Part shown: positions 35,150 through 64,000 of the stretch, piece after piece
Layout: the number at the start of each line of letters is the position of its first letter
Position numbering within the stretch: the first letter of the stretch is position 1
Source: Phoronis australis
Lineage: Eukaryota > Phoronida > Phoronidae
Assembly: GCA_002633005.1 (NCBI GenBank)
Contig: NMRA01000085.1
Coordinates: 851,252-915,251, forward strand
Direction of reading: 5' to 3'
Length of the DNA stretch: 64,000 nt
Position numbers and translations under genes: made by a program
Notes under the pieces: model-generated
Told to the model about the DNA's origin: nothing
What the model saw: only the letters and a program-made list of their open reading frames with translations
Database searches by the model: none

Positions 35150-35494
35150 TTCTTCAGTGCCAAGCTTAAGTCCCGCCAAGTACTTTGGCGTCCCTCTGAG
35201 GTTGAAGCTTTGGCAATTGCCTTGGGCTTGAAGCACTTCAGCCCATACTTCATCCAGTCCAAGCATCATGCTACGGTCCTCACTGACAGTAAGCCATGTG
35301 TACAGGCCTTTGATCGCTTATGTAGAGGTGAATTTTCTTTGAGTCCTCGGGTGTCTACATTTTTGTCAGCTGTATTTCGGTCCCAAGCTACTGTTCTCCA
35401 GGTTTCAGGTGGCGCGAACATCGTAAGCCGATATAGTATTGAGTGTTCAGACATGGCGTGCCAGGTTTGCTCATTCGTGGTCTCTTCCCTCTGA
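35150..35494 (+). pseudogene. RNase H region of the retroelement
   Basis: EVEALAIALGLKHFSPY followed by VLTDSKPCVQAFDRL, with the catalytic E and D positions in the expected order. The open part runs 35210-35494. Confidence 0.6.
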
Positions 35495-35574
35495 TTGTGT
35501 GGTCTTTGGTTCAACCACAGACATCTTATTGGGTGTACCGAGGCTTCCATTCACAGTAACTGGTAAACTGAAGT

Positions 35575-37030
35575 ACCGGGAATTCCCCCGGCCTGCAGTC
35601 GCCGTGACACGATCTTTGCCGGAAACTGATAATCACTTGCTAAATTGGCTTTGTTTTTCAATTGTCAGGGAAAATGTTTTCAAATCTCACAAAAACAAAC
35701 TTTCAATATACACCTCTGTTAAATATAAAAATTCCGCGCCGCAAACCGGAGCGGAGGGAGCTGTAGTGAATTTTAGACAATGAGCTAAATGTCGGATATG
35801 GGAAAATATTGCAGTGTTAGGAGCATGACGTAGTGTTTTTGGATCTCTTTGTCACTGGAATTTTACTTATAGTTAATCAATGTTTTTATCTTGCCCCGCT
35901 GAGCACAGATGTCCGCGTGCGCGGCAGGCCAGGCGGTCCGGCTCCGCCTGCTAGCAGCGTATGTTTCTGGCTAAGTGGGAATTATTCCTTTTACTTTAAA
36001 CTTATTAATACTTATATTATATCACTTGGCACCATGGGAAGTTTTCTACCTGAAATTATTTCGCCACTAAATAGTATCGATTCTCTTGGCAGTCAGCCGC
36101 GCCCGGCCGTAGCGAAGTCGCGTCTAAATTTATTTTCCATATTTTAGCAAGTTAAACTGGCACGATTTGTATAGAAAATGTTGACAAAATATGGCAAAAT
36201 AAATTTTGCCGGGCTCGGACCTGCTGCCGATGATCCGGTGGAGACCATTCGAGACCACTCGCACTGACAAAAGACGAAGGCATGCCGTCCGCTGCTGTTT
36301 TATCGGAATAAATGGTTCAAACCATGAATGCCGTATAGATACAAAGATAGTTTCCGACACTTGTATAAAGTTACAACAGAGGCCGACTATGGCGCATGAG
36401 GCTAGGCTAAGCGTGTTTTACCGGGTTTAATTAACAGAACAACGAACCCCCCACATCAAATTATTAAATAAAATTGCTACACAGTTAGAATTATCCTAAC
36501 AGCTAAACTTGCGAAAATATGGAAAATAAACTTAGACGCGACTTAAGGGCCGGGCGGCTGACGAATACGACTTGGTGGCGAAATAACTTCAGGTAGAAAA
36601 TTTGCCTATGGTGACAAAGGAATAATGCCCACTTAGCCAGAAACGTTTTTATGCGCTGCTAGCCGGCGGAACCGCACCGCCTGGCCTGTCGTGCGCCGGC
36701 GGACATCTGTGCTCCGCAGGGCAAGATGAAAACATTAATTACCTAGCCGGACCTGAATGAGTGAAATTCCTGCTCATAACACCGCGATTCCCATCGCCGA
36801 CATTCAGCTCATTGAAAATTCACTACACTCCTCCCTGGCCGCTCCGCCGGGTTTGCGACGCGGAATTTTTATATTTAGACAACAGAGGCATATATTGTAA
36901 GTTTTTTTTGTGAGCTTTAAAATATATATTTACCCTAACAATTGAAAATGAAAGCAATTTTAGCAAGTGATTATCAGTTCCCGGCGAAGAGTCACGGCGA
37001 CTGCAGGCGGCAGAATTATTTCACCGCCGG
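35575..37030. mobile_element. Foldback element, arms about 0.5 kb, core about 0.4 kb
   Basis: The left arm (35595-36140) and right arm (36520-37010) are inverted copies. Paired landmarks are CTGCAGTCGCCGTGACAC with GTCACGGCGACTGCAG, ACTGATAATCACTTGCTAA with TTAGCAAGTGATTATCAGTT, and AATTTTTATATTTA-type blocks. Both arms include an extremely GC-rich segment around AGGCGGTCCGGCTCCGCCTG and its partner. The central 36145-36520 is single-copy and carries no gene I recognise. Confidence 0.85.
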
Positions 37031-37312
37031 GTTACTGTGTCCCGGTAGCAAGCACAGATGTGGAGCTCACTGTTTTGAGATAAAACTTTTGTTTGTCGAA
37101 ATATCGCCGTGTTTTTTTTCTATTTAACTGTAACTGACCTAGCGACATAAATAGACACACGATATTTCGAAACATACTTGTTTATTCTCGAGTGAAGATA
37201 AAATGACGCAGTAATGCCACCACAGAGTATAAGCTGACGACACACACAGTGATACACGGAGAGAGTGAAATACTGCAAAGAATGACTAATGAAAGGGGGG
37301 GTAACAGGAAAG

Positions 37313-37813
37313 TCACGCCAACAAGTGTAACGTGCGGCGCCACCCTGTTTGCTGCTCATTCAAAACAGGCTTCTCAAAAGCAATTAAAGGGGACTCTAAT
37401 ACTTTCAAACGCAGCACATCTTGCTCCACGTAGCGGGTTGACGTGTTTTCCACAATTTCTTGACGGGTGATTTTATGTTCGTGACATTGCAGAAAATAAT
37501 CTTGGATGCCGCCATTTTGAAGATGCATGGATAACAGACGGGAATGACTGCAAACCGTTTGACCAATGTAACATTGTTTGACGTTTGAATGAAGACATTC
37601 GTTCATAGGGCACACAAACTCATAAACAACACTACAATGTGCAACAGGGCGGACTTTCGCTTTAGAAATGTCATTTTTCATGACCAAGTTGGAGGACTTC
37701 CTATTCCGATAATAAATAATAACATCGAGGTAATCATCAGGGTTACAAACTTTAACATTATCTCTTATAATTTTCAAAATGGCGTGTTCATCCTGGAGGT
37801 AATTATTAGACAC
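37313..37813 (-). pseudogene. Penelope-like GIY-YIG endonuclease domain, copy 1
   Basis: This is a 166-codon minus-strand frame. FVCPMNECLHSNVKQCYIGQ holds the zinc-binding CP...C and the YIG signature. It continues HLQNGGIQDYFLQCHEHKIT and VLESPLIAFEKPVLNEQQTG. The RT part is absent, so this is a fragment of an element of a different subfamily from the one at 27880. Confidence 0.75.
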
Positions 37814-37840
37814 GAAAGAAACTTAGGAATTCGAAGCGTA

Positions 37841-37972
37841 TGGGATAAATACAAAACGTGCCTCGATTAGCGTAGGTGAAGTAATATCTCACCAGACATT
37901 ATGCGCGGAATAATGTCGCGTGGGATATTACTTCACCTACGCAACTCTCGGTACGTTTTGTGTATTTATTTC
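37841..37972. mobile_element. Palindromic MITE, about 58-bp arms
   Basis: AGGTGAAGTAATATC at 37871 returns inverted as GATATTACTTCACCT at 37923. Outside it ATACAAAACGT pairs with ACGTTTTGTGTAT. The duplicate at 40210-40375 carries an extra 40-bp inner hairpin (ATCGACC / GGTCGAGGTCGAT). Confidence 0.8.
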
Positions 37973-38194
37973 AGCATGATATTGACAGCAATACCAGGAT
38001 CCTGATAATACCTTCTCCCTATTATTTTTTAATTCAGATTATTGCTGTATCAGAATCAAACGATGCATGGATGTAGGGGTTATCCAAATTTCTTTATACC
38101 CGCACTTGTTTACGCCATACTTGAAAACGCAACCTTTTCGGTTGATATAGTGTCGAGGGTGCGCATCGTGTAGTATCACGGGTGAGAAACAACA

Positions 38195-38315
38195 TGACCG
38201 CCGGTCCTCTAAACAGGACCCCCGGGGATCAAATGGGACCGCCGCACCAGAAAATGGGACTGACGCACCCAAAAACATGACCGCCCCACCACAAAACAGG
38301 ACCGCCGGGGACTAA
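38195..38315. repeat. Imperfect GGGACCGCC / AAAA(C/T)AGGACCGCC tandem repeat
   Basis: About five units of 20-27 bp with the core (A)GGACCGCC and an intervening CACC-AAAA stretch. Confidence 0.65.
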
Positions 38316-38339
38316 AACCGCAATAACTAACAGGCTAAG

Positions 38340-39400
38340 ATTTATTACCGTTAGGCCTACACAGATCATACAATGGGGCTATATACGTATGCATATGCAG
38401 GTCTTGTGCCGATTAATCCACCGAAATCTTTTGTGAGCAACAAAGGACACTTCGCTTTGTAATACGCGGCGCTTTTGAGTTTTACTCATCACCAGGCTCC
38501 CGGCTGCGGTATGTGACTTATAAACAGTTGAAAGGTCAACATTTAATAAATCTAACACAAAACAACCTCGTTGTACGCTTTTGAGCTAAATAATTATAAT
38601 TTTATCCACTGCATAANCACGTTCCGTGACACGGCAGTTGCTCACTTCAGGCTGGTACTTTACATCAGTTTCAAGATATGTCGATAAAGATAAAACATTT
38701 GTTGATCAAGAAACTTTTTTCCTATAATTTATTACCTAAACGGTTACTGTTGCTGACGTACCCTCGCGATGAATCAGGGCTGACCTCAGTAGCCTAGCGT
38801 TGTTATAAAATCTTTGCTACTAGTAGTGATAGTAAACATTGGAGCTTGACACCCAGAGCCATTTACTACCTGGCCTAGTATTCTGTATATTTTATGAATG
38901 ACTTTTATAAAATACTTAAAGACTTTTCGTTAGAATATACATAAACAGCTCAAGAACAGAGTATGACATGACATAGATTTTTTTCTACATCCATTATTTG
39001 TGATTTTACAAAATAATACGTTTGATGTGAAGGTGGTGTATGAATACAAAACATGTAGTAATTTTCATTACAGGCTTTGGTGGTTTATTTCAAGCTTTTC
39101 AGTTTCATTCATACACTTTTGAGAACTTCATGATATTTTCGTAATAGTGGATGTAACAGTTTTACAGCTATATCATATAATTATTGAGAACTATTTCAGT
39201 TGCGTACTGATATGTCCCTGTGTAAGTTGGTTAAGCAGACGTCACTAGTGTCATTCATATAAATGAACACCAGTGAGTAGAACAAGATACAAAATAATGG
39301 CAGATTTTTTATAAAGCTGGCCACAGGTGTCAAGAGAATCTTAGACATTATTCACCTAAACAAGCAATCTTGTTTATTCATTATTCATATTTGATTGTTA
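38340..39400. other. Spacer between the two duplicated blocks, no gene
   Basis: No coding frame or repeat was recognised. It contains an undetermined base near 38618. Confidence 0.4.
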
Positions 39401-39409
39401 AACGCAAGA

Positions 39410-40215
39410 CACTTTTCATTGTTCACAGTCTTTATTCCGTTACGTTTGTACTTTCGGAACAAAACTCTACTCTCAACTGAACATAGATATAGTAACTGAC
39501 CTAGCGACATAAATAGACACACGATATTTCGAAACATACACTGTACTTGTTCATTCTCAAGTGAAGATAAAATGACGCAGTAATGCCACCACACCACCAC
39601 AAAGTATAAGCTGATGACACACACAGTGACACACGGAGAGAGTGAAATACTGCAAAAAATGACTAATGAATGGGGGTAAAAGGAAAGTCACGCCAACAAG
39701 TGTAACGTGCGGCGCGACCCTGTTTGCTGCTCATTCAAAACAGGCTTCTCAAAAGCAATTAAAAGGGACTTTCAAACGCAGCACATCTTGCTCCACGTAG
39801 CGGATTGACGTGTTTTCCACAATTTCTTGACGGGTGATTTTACGTTCGTGGCATTGCAGAAAATGATCTTGGATGGCGCCATTTTGAAGATGCATGGATA
39901 ACCGACGGGAAAGACTGCAAACCGTTTGACCAATGTAACATTGTTTGACGTTTGAACGAAGACATTCGTTCATAGGGCATACAAACTCATAAACAACACT
40001 ACAATGTGCAACAGGGCGGACTTTCGCTTTAGAAATGTCATTTTTCATGATACTAAGTTGGAGGACTTCCCATTGCAATAATAAATAATAACATCGAGGT
40101 AATCATCAGGGTTACAAACTTTAACATTATCTCTTATAATTTTCAAAATAGCGTGTTCATCCTGGAGGTAATTATTAGACACGAAAGAAATTCAGGAATT
40201 CGAAGTGTAAGGGAT
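39410..40215 (-). mobile_element. Penelope-like element fragment, copy 2
   Basis: It shares the endonuclease of copy 1 (minus-strand frame 39749-40078 with CPMNECLRSNVKQCYIGQ). It extends further at its 3' end than copy 1: the TTATTCCGTTACGTTTG and CGGAACAAAACT blocks also occur in the old copy at 17670-17710 but not next to copy 1. Confidence 0.75.
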
Positions 40216-40570
40216 AAATACAAAACGTGCCTCGATTAGCGAAGGTGAAGTAATATCTCACCAGACATTACGCCGCGTATCGACCGAGACTGAAGGTCGA
40301 GGTCGATGCGCGGAATAATGTCGCGTGGGATATTACTTCCTCTAGGCAACTCTCGGTACGTTTTGTGTATTTGATATTGACAGCAATACCAGGATCCTGA
40401 TACTACCTTCTCCCTATGATTTTTTAATTCAGATTATTGCTGTATCAGAATCAAACGATGCATGGATGTAGGGGTTATCCAAATTTCCTGATACCCGCAC
40501 TTGTTTACGCCATACTTGAAAACGCAACTTTTTCGGTTGATATAGTGTCGAGGATGCGCATCGTGTAGTA
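39492..40570 (-). repeat. 1-kb duplicated block, copy 2
   Basis: Partner of 37130-38174. See that entry for the limits and differences. Confidence 0.9.
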
Positions 40571-41652
40571 GAATAGTCTCCAATTTTTGTTAAATGAAAT
40601 CGCGCCAACTTGAAAGTACATATTTCTTACGGAAGAAGTAACAGTTGAACACCGACTTAATTTCAAATGATGCAAAGATGACTTAAAACCCAGACCTCAA
40701 GAAAAAAAATTGAAAAACGATCCAATTGATATATTTTAGCATCAACTGCGTAAGCACGAGTTGCGTATAATTTTTGTCTGCTATGAAAATTGAATTTTGT
40801 TTCCTGTTTATGTTTTTGTATTACGTTCTCTGAGTGTGATAAATACTTTCATTTTTCCATCCCGGAAACTCAGCAGTCATTATTTGTCTGCTCCTGGCAT
40901 GAGCTAAAATGACAGAAAAATATTGAGACGTTCTGCATTGTTACAATAGACAAAAGCATTTATTGCACATTTTTGAGGTTTGTGTTTGGTGAAATCGAAT
41001 TCCTGTTCTTAAATCAAGCATATTATCCGGGAATATTAGCAATAGCGAGGATCCGTTTCTATGTACAGTATGTATACTTAGTTTCGTGTACTGGTGAACA
41101 TTTTTGGAGTCATCTGTATAATGAAAAGAGTGGAATTTTACTCGCTGTTTCTGTCGCTATTCTCAAAGTTACATAAAACCTGTGCTTTCTGTTTAAGAAA
41201 AACAAGTTTTGATTTAATAGAGTTGTATCTTGAGGAACTGTTGTTGTTCAGGAGCTACCTCCTGGCTCAGAAGATATTTCTTCAGGCAAAGCTGGTAAAA
41301 GTCCACATCACGCCGTGACCCATAACCTTGGTCTGAAGAAATATCACACTCCTTTCTGCCATCTTGTTTTGAGCACGTATGGGAAAATTTTTCAAATTCA
41401 TGTTTTGTCAGTTTAGTTGACAATTTAAAACATCCACACCCAATCGCTAAATAAATATACTTTACTCTTTCATTGACCTGTAACAATTTTTTCTCACTTA
41501 CCGTTTTTGCGTTATTTGCCTTCGAATTTCAAAAAGTGCAAAATTTGAAACTTTTCGAAATTTTTACGGAGTTTTGTAAATCTATACTTTTAGATAGAGT
41601 TTTGAAGGGGCTTTCAGATGTTTTTCATTTTTCTCTATGAAGTCTACTTTTT
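40571..41652. other. Intergenic stretch, no gene supported
   Basis: Short frames only (for example 40973-41176 and 41094-41318), without motif or splice support. Confidence 0.35.
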
Positions 41653-41653
41653 N

Positions 41654-41699
41654 CATCATCATCATCATCATCACCACCACCATCACCACCATCATCATC

Positions 41700-41750
<51 letters not shown>
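41654..41750. repeat. (CAT/CAC)n microsatellite
   Basis: A long trinucleotide run that starts just after an undetermined base. In one frame it would read as poly-histidine, which is an artefact. Confidence 0.95.
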
Positions 41751-41751
<1 letters not shown>

Positions 41752-43535
41752 CCCATTAAAGCGCATTTCAGTTAATTTCGCCAACTGTCGCTCCTCCGAG
41801 CGCTTTCATTGTATTTGTTGTGAAAGTGTGGGTTGTGATCTGCAACCACTTCAGATAGGGAGTGAGGCTGATTCATATGTGACAGTGGAAACATATGTAT
41901 AAGCGCGATAAATAGGTAGGAAACTTCAGTGCCACGACAGCACCAAAATACGCCTCCAACACATTAAAGCTCAAGATATGCATATACTCAGGGTTCCTAT
42001 AAATGCTCTTCAACTGATTGTGCAATCACTAATTGGTAATTCATTTTGTGTTTTGTCAGTGCCTGTTTCATTAGATTTTATTATCCAGCGTAATTGATAC
42101 ATTTTCTGTAATTAATGGATTGAAGACAATAAAAAGTAAATATGCCAAGCTGTAAACAACAGTTTGCCTACGTGAAACTTAATTCTTTCTCAAGGAGATC
42201 TTATCACACACACAGAAGGGGATCAGATGTTGGCAAAAAGTAACGCTAAATAAGGTCCACGCTATGGTGACAGGAAATAGTCGCAAAGTCCGAAAGAATA
42301 TGCCATCTCTCACTAAGTCTAGATTAGCTATAAAATCGTACTTGTATTTGATTCTTATAACAGCAAATCAAATTATCCCTTGGCCTTAATGGTGGCAATC
42401 CTAGGTGGTCATCTGGTTATTTCCTGCTCTTTTATTTTGGATTCTGTTGCAGGAAACACGCCTAGAATCTGAAAAGATACATTTTTCTGAAAAAAAGTTG
42501 AACTCTGGAGTTTCTAAAGAGCTTTCTATACATGTAAAAGAAAATAATTTGGGTATTGAAAAAGTCAATTTCACTAATGAAATCAAAACTCACTAAACAG
42601 AAAGGAAAGGTCAAAATTCCAAAAACACTAAACTGCTTAACATAATAATGAGAAGAAAAAAGACACAGGCGACATTTAAAATTCTTGTTGTTGAAGAAAA
42701 AGAAGAATACTCCACTCTATATGAAACGTGAACAAATCAGCTTAAAAATAAGTTCCTCGCCGGGGGAAGTAAAGCCATCTACATAGGCCAGAATCTGCAT
42801 GTTCATCAAACTTGTGCAGTACCACAATATTGTGATTTTGTCATAATTTTGTATTTGTTTGAGTTTGTTTTGGTCCACTGGTCTGACCGTCCTCGCTCGA
42901 AAATCACTCGGACCGTCTGTGTTGGTGCCACTGGAATTGCATAGTTTTCAAATTAGTCTTATCTCTTACTTTACTAAGTTGTCTCTTTATTAAATAACTG
43001 TTCACTTTGGATTTACTTTATGTTAGCACAGCGAAATATTTCAGGTATGTTTCTGTCAACTTGCTTTGTATTTTATCGAGTAACTTCTATGGCCCATCCA
43101 GCCAGTGAGTATCCATATTTCAGATGCCCGTGCTGCTCATTTCTGTGGTAATTAACATGATGATGTCGTAGACCAAGTGCGTCACCCGACCAAGTTAACG
43201 TGGCTGAAACAGTGGTTTTATTCCTGTTTACATGACGCAAACACTTGAAGTGTATTGCACAGTTGTATTACTTGTACAATTATCTTGCCGTGCCGCGGCA
43301 GTCACTCTGACATGTGTGTATGGTGCGTATGTATTCCTTCTACTAAAAGTAAAAGTAGCGCCATCTTTTATTTGAATATAAACTAGCTGGTTGGTCATGC
43401 GCATGTCAGACCGGAACAGGCATGGTTTTCACCAACTGATCGCAACTGCTTAGAATTTCTCCGTGTTTTTATCTTCATATCTCCTCTGGGAAGTCGGATC
43501 AATCACCCTCTTATCCCTTTTACCCGTGAGTTAAA
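41751..43535. other. Region upstream of ABCF1
   Basis: No gene is seen here. The promoter and 5' UTR of ABCF1 should lie in its last few hundred bases. 43480-43530 contains pyrimidine-rich runs, but I see no definite TATA box or initiator. Confidence 0.35.
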
Positions 43536-61957
<18,422 letters not shown>

Positions 61958-61967
61958 GGAGTGATGA

Positions 61968-61973
61968 AATAAA
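61968..61973 (+). terminator. Possible polyadenylation signal of ABCF1 (very close to the stop)
   Basis: AATAAA lies 10 bases after the stop codon. This would leave an unusually short 3' UTR. Another AATAAA at 62540-62545 is an equally possible signal. Confidence 0.35.
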
Positions 61974-61999
61974 TCAGAGAATGGCGACATAAAATGTGC

Positions 62000-64000
62000 T
62001 ACTGGGTTTATCTGTCCATGATGGTGAAATGCACCGATAATAATTATTGGCGTTGTTGTATTTATACCTGGTTAAAGGGACACAACTGGTTTTAGAGCCA
62101 AAGAAAATGGATTTTAGAATTATTGTTTTAAATTCTTAAAGTACTTGGCTGCTTGCTGAATGGGCTGCTAACCGGGCATTAAACTGTAATGGCTGAGGTC
62201 GTGAGCTCACTTCTGTCTTGGGGCTGGTCTCAAAAATACTTTTCTGTCAGATTGTGTCACTTTAAATGGAACAAAACACCGGTTCTGGGCAATTTACTAA
62301 AAATATGTCAAAAACGTTGCTGCTGTGAAACTGAACTCATTAAGTTGATCAGTTTTGGTGACACAGTTTTGCACCAAAAACATTGTGGCTATTCTCAGGT
62401 CAGAGAATGACTGGTACTCTGCCTTAACTGCAGGTGGGGTTACTGGTGCATGATCACCTTGTCTGGACACCAGGTCAGGTTACTAGTACATGATACTAGG
62501 TGTTGTGTGCAGTTTCCTGGTTGACCAGAAAAGTCGTGGAATAAATCATTTATGCAGGATTTTTGATATTGATGTAGTGAAAAATCTTTTTGCTTCCTTA
62601 AAGCAAACGCTATTTCCCATAATACATTTTTTTCGTGGTAACTAATCAGAAAACCAATATCTGTTTGCTCACAGTTTTGTTAGAAATGCTTACGAGCCTC
62701 TTAACTCTAGTCATGTTCCATAATGGCTTTTCCAGGTGGTGGAAACGCTTCCATGGCTATGCCGCTTCACTTTCAGCTGTTAATACCCTAAACCCCAGAC
62801 CTGGACAGGACTCTCGTCCCTGGATGTAGTGTTTGTTCACCGAGTATGTTTGATGCACGTGTGGAGTTAAGGAACACTGGTATAAAATTTGTATCATGGG
62901 TTTGGTGTTGGCAGCTCTGGCACTTGGATTCATAGGTGGAATTTAGAGGTGTAGCCATGGAATCGTTTCCACAACCTGATTTTACCCAGTTTTTGCTTGA
63001 AATATTATCCCCCTGGTGGTCGCCTGAGCAGTTAGGGCAGACCATCAAATAACAGAGACTGACTTTTGTGGATTATAATTTGTAGTCTTACAACGGATGG
63101 GGAGGAGTGATTGAAGGCAGGCGCCAGACTAAATTGGGTCAGCAACGCTATAAACCTGCCGTACTTCATAAAAAAATAACTTTTGTTTTTGTCTCCTTAC
63201 CGTTGTAAAATTGGTCTCGACTTGATACTCAGTGAAGTCGGAGGTCACTTCCGGACGTGGAAAGAACTGAAAGCTCGTTTGTACTCGAGACCAGGCTCTG
63301 CAAGTTGGCTCGTTACGGTGTATCATTTTATGCGCCAAGCATGGTGTTAGGCAATAACTGTCTAAGGTTAAAAGTCGCTTCCCATCAAATTAAAGACAAA
63401 TCTAACAGCACTAGATGGTATGAATGGATAGTTTGCCTCCTGGGCAGTACACTGTGCATGTCCTACCTGTTGTGTTCAGCTAAAGATAGAATAAGGTGCT
63501 ATTGGAGGATATTTTCTTCAATTTAAACCAAACCCAGACATTCTTGTGTTTTGACTAGTTCACCTGAATAATAGCGTATTCACTGAGGCTAGGATATTGA
63601 AAAGTTGGAACAGGCAGAACGGTCTTCCGAAAATGTGCAAAATAGCGACACCTTTGTCGATTTTTCTGGCTTAGTGCAATCACCACACCATAATAACTTC
63701 ACTGGCCACTTTAAAGGTTAATTCCACTAAAAGGCTTCCGTACTCAAACTGCTGATGAATATTTTGACTACATAAACGCTGATACAACGTAATTTACGTG
63801 AAACTTGTGCAACTCACTTTTTCAAAATACGAAATGTCACAACGAAGGAGAACGACAATTCCTAAACCTGAATGGCACAACATAATACATTGTGCACAAC
63901 ATAAAAACTAATAACAGGTAAAATTGATATTAGTTTTATTGCACATTCATTGACAGCATTCATCACATTGAGTTACCATTAATCATTCTAAATTGAGTAC
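62000..64000. other. Downstream of ABCF1, nothing supported
   Basis: This stretch holds the 3' UTR of ABCF1 if the distal AATAAA is used. I see no further exon with recognisable coding, no RNA gene and no clear repeat apart from a short GGTTACTGGT/GCATGATCA-type duplication near 62430-62500. Confidence 0.4.

Larger units (their letters stand above)
32331..35500 (+). mobile_element. Decayed Ty3/Gypsy-like LTR-type retroelement (gag to RNase H)
   Basis: Successive broken plus-strand frames give the order gag-like, aspartic protease, reverse transcriptase, RNase H. Many stops and frame changes show it is inactive. No integrase was seen: the similarity stops at about 35500 and a foldback element begins at 35575. 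I did not find paired LTRs; 31980-32330 may include leader or LTR sequence. The order of domains and the RNase H type favour Ty3/Gypsy over BEL/Pao or Copia, but this was judged by eye. Confidence 0.7.
37130..38174 (-). repeat. 1-kb duplicated block, copy 1 (Penelope-like remnant plus palindrome)
   Basis: It is nearly identical to 39492-40570, except for an indel of about 40 bp in the palindrome and small differences elsewhere. It carries the Penelope-like endonuclease peptide, the 37841-37972 palindrome and 200 bp of flank (CAATACCAGGATCCTGATA to GTGCGCATCGTGTAGTA). Confidence 0.9.

Noticed and set aside
41618-41902. Open frame with a 30-residue poly-histidine run
   Set aside because: It is the translation of a CAT/CAC microsatellite beginning at an undetermined base, with no supporting gene structure.
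62189-63526. Short frames downstream of ABCF1
   Set aside because: They have no motifs, no conserved splice pattern and low coding character.

Overview
This window is animal genomic DNA, AT-rich and full of introns and transposons. It shows no operons, no bacterial-style ribosome binding sites and no dense coding. The element types (Penelope-like elements, several LINE clades, a Ty3/Gypsy-like retroelement, many inverted-repeat DNA elements) and a gene closely resembling vertebrate ABCF1 but split by long repeat-filled introns suggest a marine invertebrate, probably a deuterostome such as a hemichordate, echinoderm or cephalochordate. The species is inferred, not proven. Single n bases at about 38618, 41653 and 49825 mark unresolved assembly positions.

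Only two host genes are convincing. (1) At 2424-3803, minus strand, lies an intronless 459-residue coding region for a probable type II membrane protein with a glycosyltransferase-like DSD motif. (2) At 43536-61957, plus strand, sixteen exons encode an ABCF1 (ABC50) orthologue, a soluble twin-ATPase ABC protein that acts with eIF2 and the ribosome in translation initiation. The exon or exons for the first Walker A were not found in the 48669-51510 intron.

Region by region: 1-7220 holds the glycosyltransferase-like gene between two copies of an element built from clustered AACTTAAGTTTT motifs. 7760-9370 is an array with a repeat period of about 345 bp and a GTACGTACACTACA signature. 10015-12430 holds two broken LINEs facing each other. 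13250-16810 holds several inverted-repeat (MITE-like) elements. 19590-21870 is one very long inverted repeat. 22820-24193 holds LINE debris and a SWIM-like gene fragment. 27880-28683 is a Penelope-like fragment followed by a tRNA-like sequence. 28938-31971 is a complete-looking DNA transposon with terminal inverted repeats and a 5-bp target duplication. 32331-35500 is a decayed Ty3/Gypsy-like retroelement that runs into a foldback element at 35575-37030. 37130-40570 contains a 1-kb duplication carrying Penelope-like endonuclease remnants. 43536-61957 is ABCF1, whose introns carry a family of short TIR elements. Apart from a possible polyadenylation signal I support nothing in the last 2 kb.

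No new multi-gene biological system is visible. The observations most worth checking are the missing ABCF1 exon, with a Penelope-type inverted-repeat structure sitting in that same intron, and several apparently uncharacterised transposon families whose ends can be read directly.
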